Below are positions 1 to 8,239 of a stretch of 38,411 bases of DNA, piece after piece. The position numbers and the translations under genes were made by a program. This DNA comes from Nocardiopsis sp. JB363 (GTDB lineage: Bacteria; Actinomycetota; Actinomycetes; Streptosporangiales; Streptosporangiaceae): assembly GCF_900143625.1 (NCBI RefSeq), contig NZ_FRFF01000132.1, forward strand, positions 1-38,411. The letters run 5' to 3'. Position 1 is the first letter of the stretch. The number at the start of each line of letters is the position of its first letter. The notes below the pieces were generated by a model. It was not told the DNA's origin and did not search any database. It saw only the letters and a list, made by a program, of their open reading frames with translations.

Positions 1-165
1 GACTGGGGCACCGGGGGCGGGGGCGGAAGGAGTCACGCCGTGAGTGGAACCGGCACGAAGTGAGCATATCCGGACGTCACCGACCTGCCGGAACGCGGGC
101 ACCCCTTTTCCCGGAGCAGTCAGCCTCACCCACTCCGCACGAGCACGTCGATCCGACCGTGGACA
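1..165. other. left-edge stretch, possible tail of an unseen gene
   Basis: No complete gene is visible here. Two plus-strand frames are open from the window edge, one to a stop at 41-43 and one to a stop at 61-63, both giving Gly-rich peptides. Either could be the C-terminus of a gene that lies mostly outside the window. The rest, up to the acnA terminator, shows nothing I recognise. Confidence 0.2.
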
Positions 166-205
166 CGAAAAAGGGCCGCCACCGTCGTGTGGACGGTGGC
201 GGCCC
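166..205 (-). terminator. rho-independent terminator of acnA
   Basis: A perfect 14-bp inverted repeat (173-186 with 192-205, 5-nt loop) is followed on the minus strand by a TTTTT run (complement of 168-172). This is a classical intrinsic terminator placed about 50 nt after the acnA stop codon, and it reads in the acnA direction. Confidence 0.9.
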
Positions 206-253
206 GGTGAACCGCGCGTCGTGCCTGTGGGCACGGAGCGGAGCTCGGTGGGA

Positions 254-2977
254 CTACTTCGCGATCAGCTGGCGCAGCACGAACTGCAGGATGCCGCCGT
301 TGCGGTAGTAGTCGGCCTCACCCGGGGTGTCGATCCGCACCACGGCGTCGAACTCGACGCCGGTGTCGGTGGTGACCTTCACCGTGGCGGGGACACGGCC
401 CTCGTTGAGCTCGGTCACGCCGGTGACGGAGAAGGTCTCCTCGCCGGTCAGACCGAGGGAGTCGGCGGACCGCCCCTCCGGGAACTGCAGCGGAAGGACG
501 CCCATGCCGATCAGGTTGGAACGGTGGATGCGCTCGTAGGACTCGGTGATGACCGCGCGCACGCCCAGCAGGCTGGTGCCCTTGGCCGCCCAGTCACGCG
601 AGGAACCGGAGCCGTACTCCTTGCCGCCCAGGACGACCAGCGGGGTGTCCTGCTTCGCGTAGTTCTGCGCGGCGTCGTAGATGAACGACACCGGAGCGTC
701 GGGCTGGGTGAAGTCGCGGGTGTAGCCGCCCTCGGTGCCCGGCGCGATCTGGTTGCGCAGGCGGATGTTGGCGAACGTACCGCGGATCATCACCTCGTGG
801 TTGCCACGACGCGAACCGTAGGAGTTGAAGTCACGACGCTCGATGCCGTTGGCCTTGAGGTACTCGGCCGCCGGGGTGCCCGGCTTGATGGCGCCGGCCG
901 GGGAGATGTGGTCGGTGGTGACCGAGTCGCCCAGCTTGGCCAGGACACGCGCCCCGGAGATGTCGGTGACCGGCTCGGGGCTCTCACCCATGCCGTCGAA
1001 GTACGGAGGCTTGCGGACGTAGGTCGACTCGGCCTCCCACTCGAAGATGTTGCCGGTCGGGGTGGGCAGCGCGCGCCAGCGGTCGTCACCGGCGAACACG
1101 TCCGAGTACGCCGACTCGTACATGTCAGAGGCGATCGCGGAGTCCATGACCTCCTGGATCTCCTCGGCGGTCGGCCAGATGTCCGCCAGGTAGACCGGCT
1201 CGCCGTCCTTGTCCGTGCCCAGGGGCTCGGTGGTGATGTCGATGTCCATCGACCCGGCCAGCGCGTAGGCGACCACCAGCGGCGGCGAGGCCAGGTAGTT
1301 CATCTTCACGTCCGGGTTGATCCGGCCCTCGAAGTTACGGTTGCCGGACAGGACCGCGGAGACCGCGAGGTCGTTGTCCTGGACCGCCTTGGAGATCTCC
1401 TCGGGCAGCGGGCCCGAGTTGCCGATGCAGGTGGTGCAGCCGTAACCGACCAGGTTGAAGCCCAGCTTGTCCAGGTACGGGGTCAGGCCGGAGCGCTCGT
1501 AGTAGTCGGTGACGACCTTGGAGCCCGGGGCCATGGAGGTCTTGACCCACGGCTTGCGGGACAGACCCTTCTCCACCGCCTTCTTGGCCAGCAGGGCGGC
1601 GCCCAGCATGACCGAGGGGTTGGAGGTGTTGGTGCAGGAGGTGATCGCGGCGATCACCACGGCGCCGTGGTCGACCTCGGTCTCGGTGCCGTCGGCCATG
1701 GTGACCGCGATCGGACGGTGCGGACGGTCACCGTTGGCGGTCTGGGCCGGGGCGTCGGAGGCCGGGAAGGACTCCTCGCCCGCCTGGTCGGACCCGTCGG
1801 AGACGTAGTCGCTGACGTCGTGGCGCCAGGTCGGCTTGGCCTCGGACAGCGCGATGCGGTCCTGCGGACGCTTGGGACCGGCGATGGAGGGGACGACCTC
1901 GGCGAGGTCGAGCTCCATGTACTCGGAGAACTCCGGCTCCTGGGACGGGTCGTGCCAGAAACCGTTGGCCTTGGCGTAGGCCTCGGTCAGCGCGACCTGC
2001 TCCTCGGAGCGGCCGGTCAGGCGCATGTAGCGGATGGTCTCGTCGTCGACCGGGAAGATCGCGGCGGTGGAGCCGAACTCCGGGCTCATGTTGCCGATGG
2101 TGGCGCGGTTGGCCAGCGGCACGGACGCGACGCCCTCGCCGTAGAACTCGACGAACTTGCCGACCACACCGTGCTCACGGAGCTGCTCGGTGATGGTGAG
2201 CACCAGGTCGGTCGCGGTGGTGCCGGGCTGGAGCTCACCGGTCAGCTTGAAGCCGACCACGCGCGGGATGAGCATCGAGATCGGCTGGCCGAGCATGGCG
2301 GCCTCGGCCTCGATGCCACCGACGCCCCAGCCCAGGATGCCCAGACCGTTCTGCATGGTGGTGTGCGAGTCGGTGCCCACACAGGTGTCGGGGTAGGCCT
2401 GACCCCCGCGGGACATGGTCACGCGCGCCAGGTGCTCGATGTTGGCCTGGTGCACGATGCCGGTGCCGGGCGGGACGACCTTGAACTCGTCGAAGGCGGT
2501 CTGGCCCCAGCGCAGGAACTTGTAACGCTCGTAGTTGCGCTCGTACTCGATCTCGACGTTGCGCTCGAAGGCGTCGGGACGACCGAAGAGGTCGACGACG
2601 ACGGAGTGGTCGATCACCAGCTCGGCGGGGGCGAGCGGGTTGATCTTGTCCGGGTCACCACCCATGTCGCGGACGGCCTCGCGCATGGTGGCGAGGTCGA
2701 CGACACAGGGGACGCCGGTGAAGTCCTGCATGATCACCCGTGCGGGGGTGAACTGGATCTCCTGGTTGGGCTGCGCCTTGGGGTCCCAGTTACCCAGGGC
2801 CCTGATGTGCTCGGCGGTGACGTTCGCGCCGTCCTCGGTGCGCAGGAGGTTTTCCAGCAGCACCTTCAGGCTGTAGGGAAGTCGGCCGGCACCTTCGACG
2901 GTGTCCAGCCGGAAGATCTCGTACGACTCGTCGCCGACGCGCAACGTGTCACGGGCACCGAAGCTGTTCGCGGACAC
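254..2977 (-). CDS. acnA: aconitate hydratase (aconitase A)
   Basis: TCA-cycle enzyme interconverting citrate and isocitrate through cis-aconitate in the cytoplasm, using a [4Fe-4S] cluster. The 907-residue product has the AcnA/IRP layout: the N-terminal part carries [13 protein letters not shown] and [10 protein letters not shown], the cluster ligands are C448 (SCTNTSNPS) and C514/C517 ([11 protein letters not shown]), and the C-terminal swivel domain carries [10 protein letters not shown]. The GTG start at 2977 is chosen over an in-frame ATG at 3016 because AGGAGG (2986-2991) lies 8 nt upstream and the protein then begins [12 protein letters not shown], as in actinobacterial homologues. The gene appears monocistronic, with its own terminator and a long upstream region holding a candidate promoter with two palindromic operators. 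Length is normal for AcnA. Confidence 0.98.
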   Translation of the reverse strand: MSANSFGARDTLRVGDESYEIFRLDTVEGAGRLPYSLKVLLENLLRTEDGANVTAEHIRALGNWDPKAQPNQEIQFTPARVIMQDFTGVPCVVDLATMREAVRDMGGDPDKINPLAPAELVIDHSVVVDLFGRPDAFERNVEIEYERNYERYKFLRWGQTAFDEFKVVPPGTGIVHQANIEHLARVTMSRGGQAYPDTCVGTDSHTTMQNGLGILGWGVGGIEAEAAMLGQPISMLIPRVVGFKLTGELQPGTTATDLVLTITEQLREHGVVGKFVEFYGEGVASVPLANRATIGNMSPEFGSTAAIFPVDDETIRYMRLTGRSEEQVALTEAYAKANGFWHDPSQEPEFSEYMELDLAEVVPSIAGPKRPQDRIALSEAKPTWRHDVSDYVSDGSDQAGEESFPASDAPAQTANGDRPHRPIAVTMADGTETEVDHGAVVIAAITSCTNTSNPSVMLGAALLAKKAVEKGLSRKPWVKTSMAPGSKVVTDYYERSGLTPYLDKLGFNLVGYGCTTCIGNSGPLPEEISKAVQDNDLAVSAVLSGNRNFEGRINPDVKMNYLASPPLVVAYALAGSMDIDITTEPLGTDKDGEPVYLADIWPTAEEIQEVMDSAIASDMYESAYSDVFAGDDRWRALPTPTGNIFEWEAESTYVRKPPYFDGMGESPEPVTDISGARVLAKLGDSVTTDHISPAGAIKPGTPAAEYLKANGIERRDFNSYGSRRGNHEVMIRGTFANIRLRNQIAPGTEGGYTRDFTQPDAPVSFIYDAAQNYAKQDTPLVVLGGKEYGSGSSRDWAAKGTSLLGVRAVITESYERIHRSNLIGMGVLPLQFPEGRSADSLGLTGEETFSVTGVTELNEGRVPATVKVTTDTGVEFDAVVRIDTPGEADYYRNGGILQFVLRQLIAK

Positions 2978-3270
2978 GGTGTATGCCTCCTGATCTCGCC
3001 ACTTTGTCCTCAGCATCCTGCCCCATGGGACGGATGCGGGACCTACTGAGGCCGCCCTAACCGAAGGCCCCGAGAGCGGGAGGCACAGTCCGGTGCCCCC
3101 GCCGGCCCGGGTTCCCTTAGGGCCGCTTCGACCTGCGACGACGCCACATCGTCACCGGTGGTGCGGCCCGTCGGCCGCGGACGCCCCCTCGTTCGGAGCG
3201 CGACGTCGAAAAGCGGTCGACCTCACACGCCCGAACCGGGAGCGGGTCGGGGGGAAGCCCCGCTATATCT
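2978..3270 (-). other. predicted acnA 5' leader
   Basis: About 290 nt separate the acnA start from the predicted transcription start near 3271. I see no gene. A 10-codon upstream ORF (ATG at 3149, TAA at 3117-3119; peptide [10 protein letters not shown]) lies in it with only a weak GGTGA upstream, so it may be chance. A closer second promoter for acnA cannot be excluded. Confidence 0.3.
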
Positions 3271-3310
3271 TGACGTCAAGGTATCTAATTTGTATCTCGA
3301 TATCAAGTTA
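3265..3310 (-). promoter_or_regulatory. acnA promoter overlapped by two palindromic operators
   Basis: Site 1 (3265-3284) is a 20-bp palindrome with one mismatched pair and the perfect core CTTGACGTCAAG (3269-3280). Site 2 (3293-3310) is TATCTCGATATCAAGTTA, a weaker version of the same pattern; the centres are 27 bp apart. On the minus strand TTGATA (3306-3301), a 17-nt spacer and TACCTT (3283-3278) form a plausible sigma-70 promoter, with the -35 inside site 2 and the -10 touching site 1. A regulator bound here would block RNA polymerase. The MarR-family protein TamR of Streptomyces is known to act on aconitase and other TCA genes, so a TamR-like factor is the leading candidate by inference. 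Confidence 0.6.
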
Positions 3311-3358
3311 TCGGGTGCTCCCCCCGGCCCTCACGGGCGCCCCCGACGAACGAACCGC

Positions 3359-4294
3359 TCAGTCCAGCCGCGGCGCCACCGCCGAGGCCACCAATTCCAG
3401 GTGGTCCAGGTCGGCCATGTCCAGGACCTGTAGATAGATCCTCTCGGCGCCCACGGCACCGAACCGACCGATCTTGTCCACCACCTCCTCAGGGGTGCCG
3501 GCCAAACCGTCGCGACGCAACTCTTCGGGCTTCCGTCCGATGGCGGCGGCACGCTCGGCCACCTCCGCCTCATCACGCCCCACGCACAGCACCTGGGCCG
3601 CCGAGTACACCATGGGCGCACCGCGCCCGGACACCCGGACCGCCTCGGTCGTACGGTCGAAGGCCGCCTCGGTCTCCTCCAAGGAGGCGAACGGGACGTT
3701 GTACTCGTCGGCGAACTTGGCCGCCAGACGCGGGGTCCGCTTGGGGCCGGTACCACCGATGACCACCGGCGGGCGCGGACCCTGCTGCGGCTTGGGCAAT
3801 GCCGGCCCCTCCGCCAGACGGTAGTGCCTGCCCTCGTACCGAAAGGTCTCCCCCACAGGAGTCGTCCACAACCCCGTGATGATGTCGAGTTGTTCCTCGT
3901 AGCGGTCGAAGCGCTCACGGGCCGCCGCGGGGAAGGGGATGCCGTAGGCCGCGTGCTCCTGCTCGAACCAACCCGCGCCGAAACCGAACTCGACCCGGCC
4001 ACCGCTCATGCGGTCGACCTGGGCGACGGAGATGGCGAGGGGACCGGGATGACGGAAGGTCGCCGCGGTCATGAGGGTGCCGAGGCGGATACGGGAGGTG
4101 TCACGGGCCAGACCGGCCAAGGTGATCCAGGCGTCCGTCGGGCCGGGGAGCCCGCTCACGTGATCGCCCATGGGGAGATAATGATCGGAACGGAACAGCG
4201 CGTCGAACCCCAGGTCCTCTGCGGCCCTGGCGACGGCGAGCTGGTCCTCGTAGGTGGCCCCCTGTTGGGGCTCAAGGAAGATCCTCAGACGCAT
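3359..4294 (-). CDS. LLM class F420-dependent oxidoreductase (Rv1855c-like)
   Basis: Luciferase-like TIM-barrel protein of 311 residues that should use coenzyme F420 for hydride transfer; the substrate is unknown. The N-terminus MRLRIFLEPQQGATYEDQLA followed by AEDLGFDALFRSDHY, the GRVEFGFGAGWF segment and the ending YLQVLDMADLDHLEL fit the subfamily named after Mycobacterium Rv1855c. No Shine-Dalgarno sequence distinguishes the ATG at 4294 from one three codons upstream at 4303; I prefer 4294 because homologues start MR(L/F). The gene is divergent from the sigma-factor operon and shares no operon with acnA, whose promoter lies downstream of it. Confidence 0.9.
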   Translation of the reverse strand: MRLRIFLEPQQGATYEDQLAVARAAEDLGFDALFRSDHYLPMGDHVSGLPGPTDAWITLAGLARDTSRIRLGTLMTAATFRHPGPLAISVAQVDRMSGGRVEFGFGAGWFEQEHAAYGIPFPAAARERFDRYEEQLDIITGLWTTPVGETFRYEGRHYRLAEGPALPKPQQGPRPPVVIGGTGPKRTPRLAAKFADEYNVPFASLEETEAAFDRTTEAVRVSGRGAPMVYSAAQVLCVGRDEAEVAERAAAIGRKPEELRRDGLAGTPEEVVDKIGRFGAVGAERIYLQVLDMADLDHLELVASAVAPRLD

Positions 4295-4399
4295 ACGCCC
4301 CATTTTCGCCCACCCCCGCCGCCAACACCGAACCCGCCGCGCGGGTATCGTCGAAAAGGCGTGGTCAGGCCACCGAAATCGACCGAACCGGCCCCACAC

Positions 4400-4436
4400 G
4401 AACCGTTTCCCTCCCTCACAGCGATAGCCCTTCACG
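4400..4436 (+). promoter_or_regulatory. candidate ECF-type promoter of the sigma/ABC operon
   Basis: GAACC (4400-4404), a 17-nt spacer and CGATAG (4422-4427) resemble ECF-sigma -35/-10 elements. The -10 ends 8 nt before the GTG at 4436, which has no Shine-Dalgarno sequence, so a leaderless, autoregulated transcript is possible. This is inference from pattern only. Confidence 0.35.
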
Positions 4437-5026
4437 TGAAGTTCCTCCGCCGTGCTCGACAGCGCGCCCCCGAATACGGACCCGACAGCCCCGACCCGGT
4501 GCTGTTGTCCGCCGTGGCGGCCGGGGAGACCGACGCCCTGGAGATCCTGCACCGCAGACACGCCCCCTGGCTGCGTCTTCGCCTGCGCTACCGCTGTTCG
4601 GACACCGACCAGCTCGACGCCGCGCTCCAGGAGACCTTCCTCGCGGTGTGGCGCAACGCGGGTTCCTTCCGCGCCCGCCCCGGCGACACCGACGCCGGAG
4701 CGTGGCTGTGGACCATCGCGATCCGCCAGCTCATCTCACAGCTGCGCAAACGCGCCAACCGCTGGATCGCCGAGACCGATCCCGAACCGTACGAGACCAT
4801 CGGCGACGCCTCCGCCGAGGACACCGTCCTCCTCAACATCGAGCACGGTCCTCTGGGCTCCGCCCTGCACGAGCTCTCCCCCGAGCTGCGCTCGGCCATC
4901 CAGGCCACCGTGCTCGACGGCCTCACCGTTCGAGAGGCCTCGGAGATCCTCCGGATCCCCGAAGGGACCGTCAAGACACGGGTCATGCGCGCCAAGGCGC
5001 GGCTACGGGAGGCACTGACCACATGA
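4436..5026 (+). CDS. RNA polymerase sigma factor, ECF-like sigma-70 family
   Basis: 196-residue sigma factor with only regions 2 and 4. Region 2 spans about residues 55-110 (QETFLAVWRNAGSF, then AWLWTIAIRQLISQLRKRAN) and binds the -10 element and core polymerase. Region 4 spans about 145-193 (ELSPELRSAIQATVLDGLTV, then SEILRIPEGTVKTRVMRAKA), a helix-turn-helix for the -35 element. The GTG at 4436 gives MKFLRRARQRAPE and lacks a Shine-Dalgarno sequence; the frame is open further upstream, so the start is not certain. Its stop overlaps the next start (ATGA), so it is translationally coupled to the zinc-finger membrane protein, the likely anti-sigma partner. It probably directs this operon and perhaps an envelope-stress regulon. 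Confidence 0.9.
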   Translation: MKFLRRARQRAPEYGPDSPDPVLLSAVAAGETDALEILHRRHAPWLRLRLRYRCSDTDQLDAALQETFLAVWRNAGSFRARPGDTDAGAWLWTIAIRQLISQLRKRANRWIAETDPEPYETIGDASAEDTVLLNIEHGPLGSALHELSPELRSAIQATVLDGLTVREASEILRIPEGTVKTRVMRAKARLREALTT

Positions 5027-5823
5027 GCTGGCACCTGTCCCACGCCCAACTCCACCGTTACGCGACCCACACCGCCGACGACGTCACCGCCATGTCAGCG
5101 GAGGCCCACCTGACGTACTGCACCCATTGCCGTGACCGACTTCCCACCGACGAAGCCTGGCTGGAGCGCAGCTGGGCGGACCTGCGCGACATCGTGGACC
5201 GGCCCCGCCTCTCCCCGCTCGAACGCCTGCTGGGCACTCTGGGGCTGCGCGAGGGCACCGCCAAGCTGCTGGCCGCCACCCCGACCCTGTACCGGGCCTG
5301 GCTGGTGGCCACCATGATCGTGCTGGCCGCCACCCTGGCCCTGGCCCACGAGATCCCGCGCGGCACCCTGCTGTTCTCCTTCACCGTCCCGGTGGTCCCG
5401 CTGGCCGGAGTCGCGCTCGCCTATGGGCCCGGGGTGGATCCCGCGCACAGCCTGGCCTCGGTCACGCCGTGGGCCGGCCCACGGCTGCTTCTCCTACGCA
5501 CCTGCGCGGTCCTGGTACCCGCGTTGACCCTGTGCACCGTGGCGGCGTTGCTCATGCCCTCGGTCGCCACCGTGCACGAGGCGGTGTTCTGGCTCCTGCC
5601 CGCCCTGGCGATGGTCGCCGCCTGCCTGGCCCTGAGCCGATGGCTGCACCTGAGCGTGGCCGGCGCGGCGGTCGGCGGAGGCTGGCTGCTGCTCCTGGCC
5701 ACGTTCGCGCTCTTGGAGGGCACCGACCCGTTCCAGTTGTTCTCCCCCCTGGCGCAGGCCGCCTGGGCGACCGCTCTGGCCTTGCTGGCCACCGTCGTCG
5801 CGCTGCGGATGAGGACGGCATGA
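5023..5823 (+). CDS. zinc-finger, six-helix membrane protein, probable anti-sigma factor
   Basis: 266 residues. The cytoplasmic N-terminus carries the zinc-binding anti-sigma (ZAS) signature HxxxCxxC as H29, C33 and C36. About six hydrophobic helices follow (near 85-109, 111-132, 150-174, 182-204, 206-229 and 240-262), so it sits in the membrane as a polytopic protein rather than a single-span anti-sigma. By family logic it should hold the upstream sigma factor inactive until a membrane signal or redox change releases it. It overlaps its neighbours by 4 nt at both ends (ATGA), so stoichiometry with the sigma factor and the ABC ATPase is probably coupled. The many helices could also make it a subunit of the ABC complex. 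No Shine-Dalgarno sequence is obvious, as expected for coupled starts. Confidence 0.75.
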   Translation: MSWHLSHAQLHRYATHTADDVTAMSAEAHLTYCTHCRDRLPTDEAWLERSWADLRDIVDRPRLSPLERLLGTLGLREGTAKLLAATPTLYRAWLVATMIVLAATLALAHEIPRGTLLFSFTVPVVPLAGVALAYGPGVDPAHSLASVTPWAGPRLLLLRTCAVLVPALTLCTVAALLMPSVATVHEAVFWLLPALAMVAACLALSRWLHLSVAGAAVGGGWLLLLATFALLEGTDPFQLFSPLAQAAWATALALLATVVALRMRTA

Positions 5824-6713
5824 CCACCACGACGAGCCCCACCGCCCTCACCAACGGGGTCCGCGCGCGCGGCCTGGTCCGCACCTACGGCACCCGTAGG
5901 GCCTTGGACGGGATCGACCTCGACCTGGGACCCGGAGTGACGGGGCTGCTCGGCCGCAACGGCGCGGGCAAGACCACCCTGCTGCGCTGCCTGGCCACCG
6001 ACCTGGAACCCACCGACGGTGGACTGAGCGTCCTGGGGCTGGACCCGGAGCGTTCGATCGAACGTACCGAGATCCGCCGCCGGCTCGGCTACCTGCCGCA
6101 GAACTCGTCCTTCTATCCGCACTTCACCGCGTTCGGGCTGCTCGACTACATGGCGGTCCTGAAGGAACAGGGTGGGCGTCGGCAGCGCCACGAGGAGATC
6201 CGGCGCGCGCTGCGCAGAGTGGACCTGTACGACCGCAGGCACACTCGGATCCGGCGGCTGTCCGGCGGGATGCGGCAACGGTTGGGGTTGGCCGCCGCAC
6301 TGCTCGGCGATCCCCGCCTGCTCCTGCTCGACGAACCCACCATCGGACTCGACCCCGAACAGCGCATCCGCTTCCGCGACCTGGTCTCCGAACTCGCGGT
6401 CCACAGCACGGTGCTGCTGTCCACCCACCAGATCGAGGACGTGGCCGCGCTGTGCCGTCGGGTCCTGGTCCTGGACCGGGGTCGGGTGATCTTCGACGGC
6501 GCCCCCACCGACCTGATCGCCCGCGCCCGGGGCCGGGTCTGGGAACAGGCCTCCCGCCCGCCCGAGGGGGTGACGGCGTGGCGTCTGGCCGACGGCCGCT
6601 ACCGGGTCCTGGGCCCGGAGGAGGGCGATGCCCCCGACACGGTCGAACGGGTTCCATTGGAGCCCTCCCTGGAGGACGCCTACCTGCTCCTGACCGGATC
6701 GGTCACTCGTTGA
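5820..6713 (+). CDS. ABC transporter ATP-binding protein
   Basis: 297-residue ATPase of an ABC exporter. It has Walker A GRNGAGKTT (45-53, K51), signature LSGGMRQR (from 147), Walker B LLLLDEP with D171/E172, and switch histidine H203 in STHQ. After the nucleotide-binding domain comes a roughly 70-residue C-terminal part seen in drug/lantibiotic and Na+-type exporters. It starts at an ATG overlapping the stop of the zinc-finger gene and its own stop overlaps the TTG of the permease, so all four genes act as one unit. It should power the adjacent membrane protein. The substrate cannot be told from sequence; envelope-active compounds or lipids are reasonable guesses. Confidence 0.95.
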   Translation: MTTTTSPTALTNGVRARGLVRTYGTRRALDGIDLDLGPGVTGLLGRNGAGKTTLLRCLATDLEPTDGGLSVLGLDPERSIERTEIRRRLGYLPQNSSFYPHFTAFGLLDYMAVLKEQGGRRQRHEEIRRALRRVDLYDRRHTRIRRLSGGMRQRLGLAAALLGDPRLLLLDEPTIGLDPEQRIRFRDLVSELAVHSTVLLSTHQIEDVAALCRRVLVLDRGRVIFDGAPTDLIARARGRVWEQASRPPEGVTAWRLADGRYRVLGPEEGDAPDTVERVPLEPSLEDAYLLLTGSVTR

Positions 6714-8197
6714 CCGGCCCCGCTCGGCCCGGACGGTGGTCGAACGCCGTCACCTTCGGGCGACTGACCTGGTTCAACCTGCACCACCTGCTGAGGAACC
6801 CGCTCTTCCTGCTCCTGGTGCCGGCGGCGTGGGCCGTGGTGCGGCTGACCTCCCACGACTCCCGGCTACCGACCATGGGCGACCTGTTCAACGAGACCCT
6901 GTTGAGCACGGGGCTGATCGGCGCCGCCATGTTCGCGGTCACGACCTTTCCCGCCCTGCGCGAGGTGCGCCACTCCCGATCACTGGCCCTGCCCCTGTCC
7001 TCGGAGGCCCGGCTGGCGTCGTTGGCCCTGGCCGCCATCACCCTCACCACCGTGCTGTTGGTCGCCTCCCTGGCCCTGTACGTGGGGAGCGCACCCGCTC
7101 CCATCGCGGGGACCCCGCAACCGGCGGCGTTGGTCGGGGTCCTCCTCATCGGCTGGTGCGGTCCGCTGGGAGCGATCGCCTCGGTCGCCTGGACCCGCTC
7201 CTACGGGCCCCTGATCGCGGTCTTCCTGTTCCTGCCCCTGTACCTGGCGTCCACGTTCCTGGCCTTCGGCACCCGCGCGGACGTGCTCGTCTCTCGTATG
7301 GGCGGCCTCTTCAGCATGGCGTTGCAGCCGCTGCCGCTCCCCCACCCCGACACCCCCACGACCGCCCTGTTCTACCTGGTGCACGCGGTGTCGATGGTGC
7401 TCTGCACCGGTCTGCTCATCGTGGCCGCCCGCCGGGACACCCGGTTCCTGCGCCCGGTCGGGCTGGGCGTCGCCGCCCTGGTCATGGTCGGAATGGTCTC
7501 GCTGTACACCCACACCCAGCGTGAGTACTCCTACGACACCCTGACCGCGAACGCCCGCCCCCGGGCCCCGGCGACCGACGACTGCCGGGAGCTGGAGGGG
7601 ATGACCTACTGCCCGCTGCCCGGGTACGAGTCGTGGGTGCGGACCTGGCACGCCGACCTGGAGCCGGTCATGCGCGTACTGCCCGAGGACACCGTCCTTC
7701 CCACGTTGTGGCAGGCCAACCACACCCTACGGGCGGACGTCCTGTTCCATCCGCCCGACGACGCCATCGTGCTGACCGAGTACTGGTCGGCCGACGACCA
7801 GATCCACCGCGCGCAGTTCCGGGGCGACCTGGTCGGATACGTACTGGGCCTGCCCTCGGCGGAAGGCAGGGGGTACACGGGCACCGGACAGGCCCGGATC
7901 GTGGTCGGCGCCTGGCTGGTGGCGGTCGGTGACGAGGTCGGCCCGGACGAGGAACCGGCGGCCGCCGAATGGTTCCTGTCCGATCTCGAACCCGGTGGGA
8001 ACGATCTGCGCCTGACCCAGGCGATGCTCTCCCTACCGGAGGAGGAGGTGGCCGCGGTGGTGAACGATCACTGGGACACCCTGACCTCCCCCACCACGGG
8101 CACGCCCGTACTGGCCGACCTGCTCGGACTGTCGTTGACCGGGCCCGAAGCGATCCCCGAAACCGATCCGGACCACCGCCCACCGCAGGGCTTCTGA
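6710..8197 (+). CDS. ABC transporter permease-like protein with large C-terminal domain
   Basis: 495 residues. The first 270 or so hold about seven hydrophobic helices (for example LFLLLVPAAWAVVRL, LVGVLLIGWCGPLGAIASVA and PVGLGVAALVMVGMVSLYTH). The remaining 225 residues form a soluble, acidic domain I do not recognise; it follows the last helix and probably faces outside. The likely start is TTG at 6710, which overlaps the TGA of the ATPase gene (TTGA); no ATG or GTG occurs nearby in frame, the next ATG being inside the membrane region. By position it is the membrane partner of the ATPase. Function beyond that is not visible. Confidence 0.8.
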   Translation: MTGPARPGRWSNAVTFGRLTWFNLHHLLRNPLFLLLVPAAWAVVRLTSHDSRLPTMGDLFNETLLSTGLIGAAMFAVTTFPALREVRHSRSLALPLSSEARLASLALAAITLTTVLLVASLALYVGSAPAPIAGTPQPAALVGVLLIGWCGPLGAIASVAWTRSYGPLIAVFLFLPLYLASTFLAFGTRADVLVSRMGGLFSMALQPLPLPHPDTPTTALFYLVHAVSMVLCTGLLIVAARRDTRFLRPVGLGVAALVMVGMVSLYTHTQREYSYDTLTANARPRAPATDDCRELEGMTYCPLPGYESWVRTWHADLEPVMRVLPEDTVLPTLWQANHTLRADVLFHPPDDAIVLTEYWSADDQIHRAQFRGDLVGYVLGLPSAEGRGYTGTGQARIVVGAWLVAVGDEVGPDEEPAAAEWFLSDLEPGGNDLRLTQAMLSLPEEEVAAVVNDHWDTLTSPTTGTPVLADLLGLSLTGPEAIPETDPDHRPPQGF

Positions 8198-8239
8198 GCG
8201 TGGACCACCACTGGCACCGGGTCCGAGAAAGGTACGAAC

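Noticed and set aside
44..3049. 1001-codon plus-strand ORF opposite acnA
   Set aside because: It is the antisense shadow of a GC-rich gene: Val/Gly/Asp/Arg-rich, no motif, and acnA is certain on the other strand.
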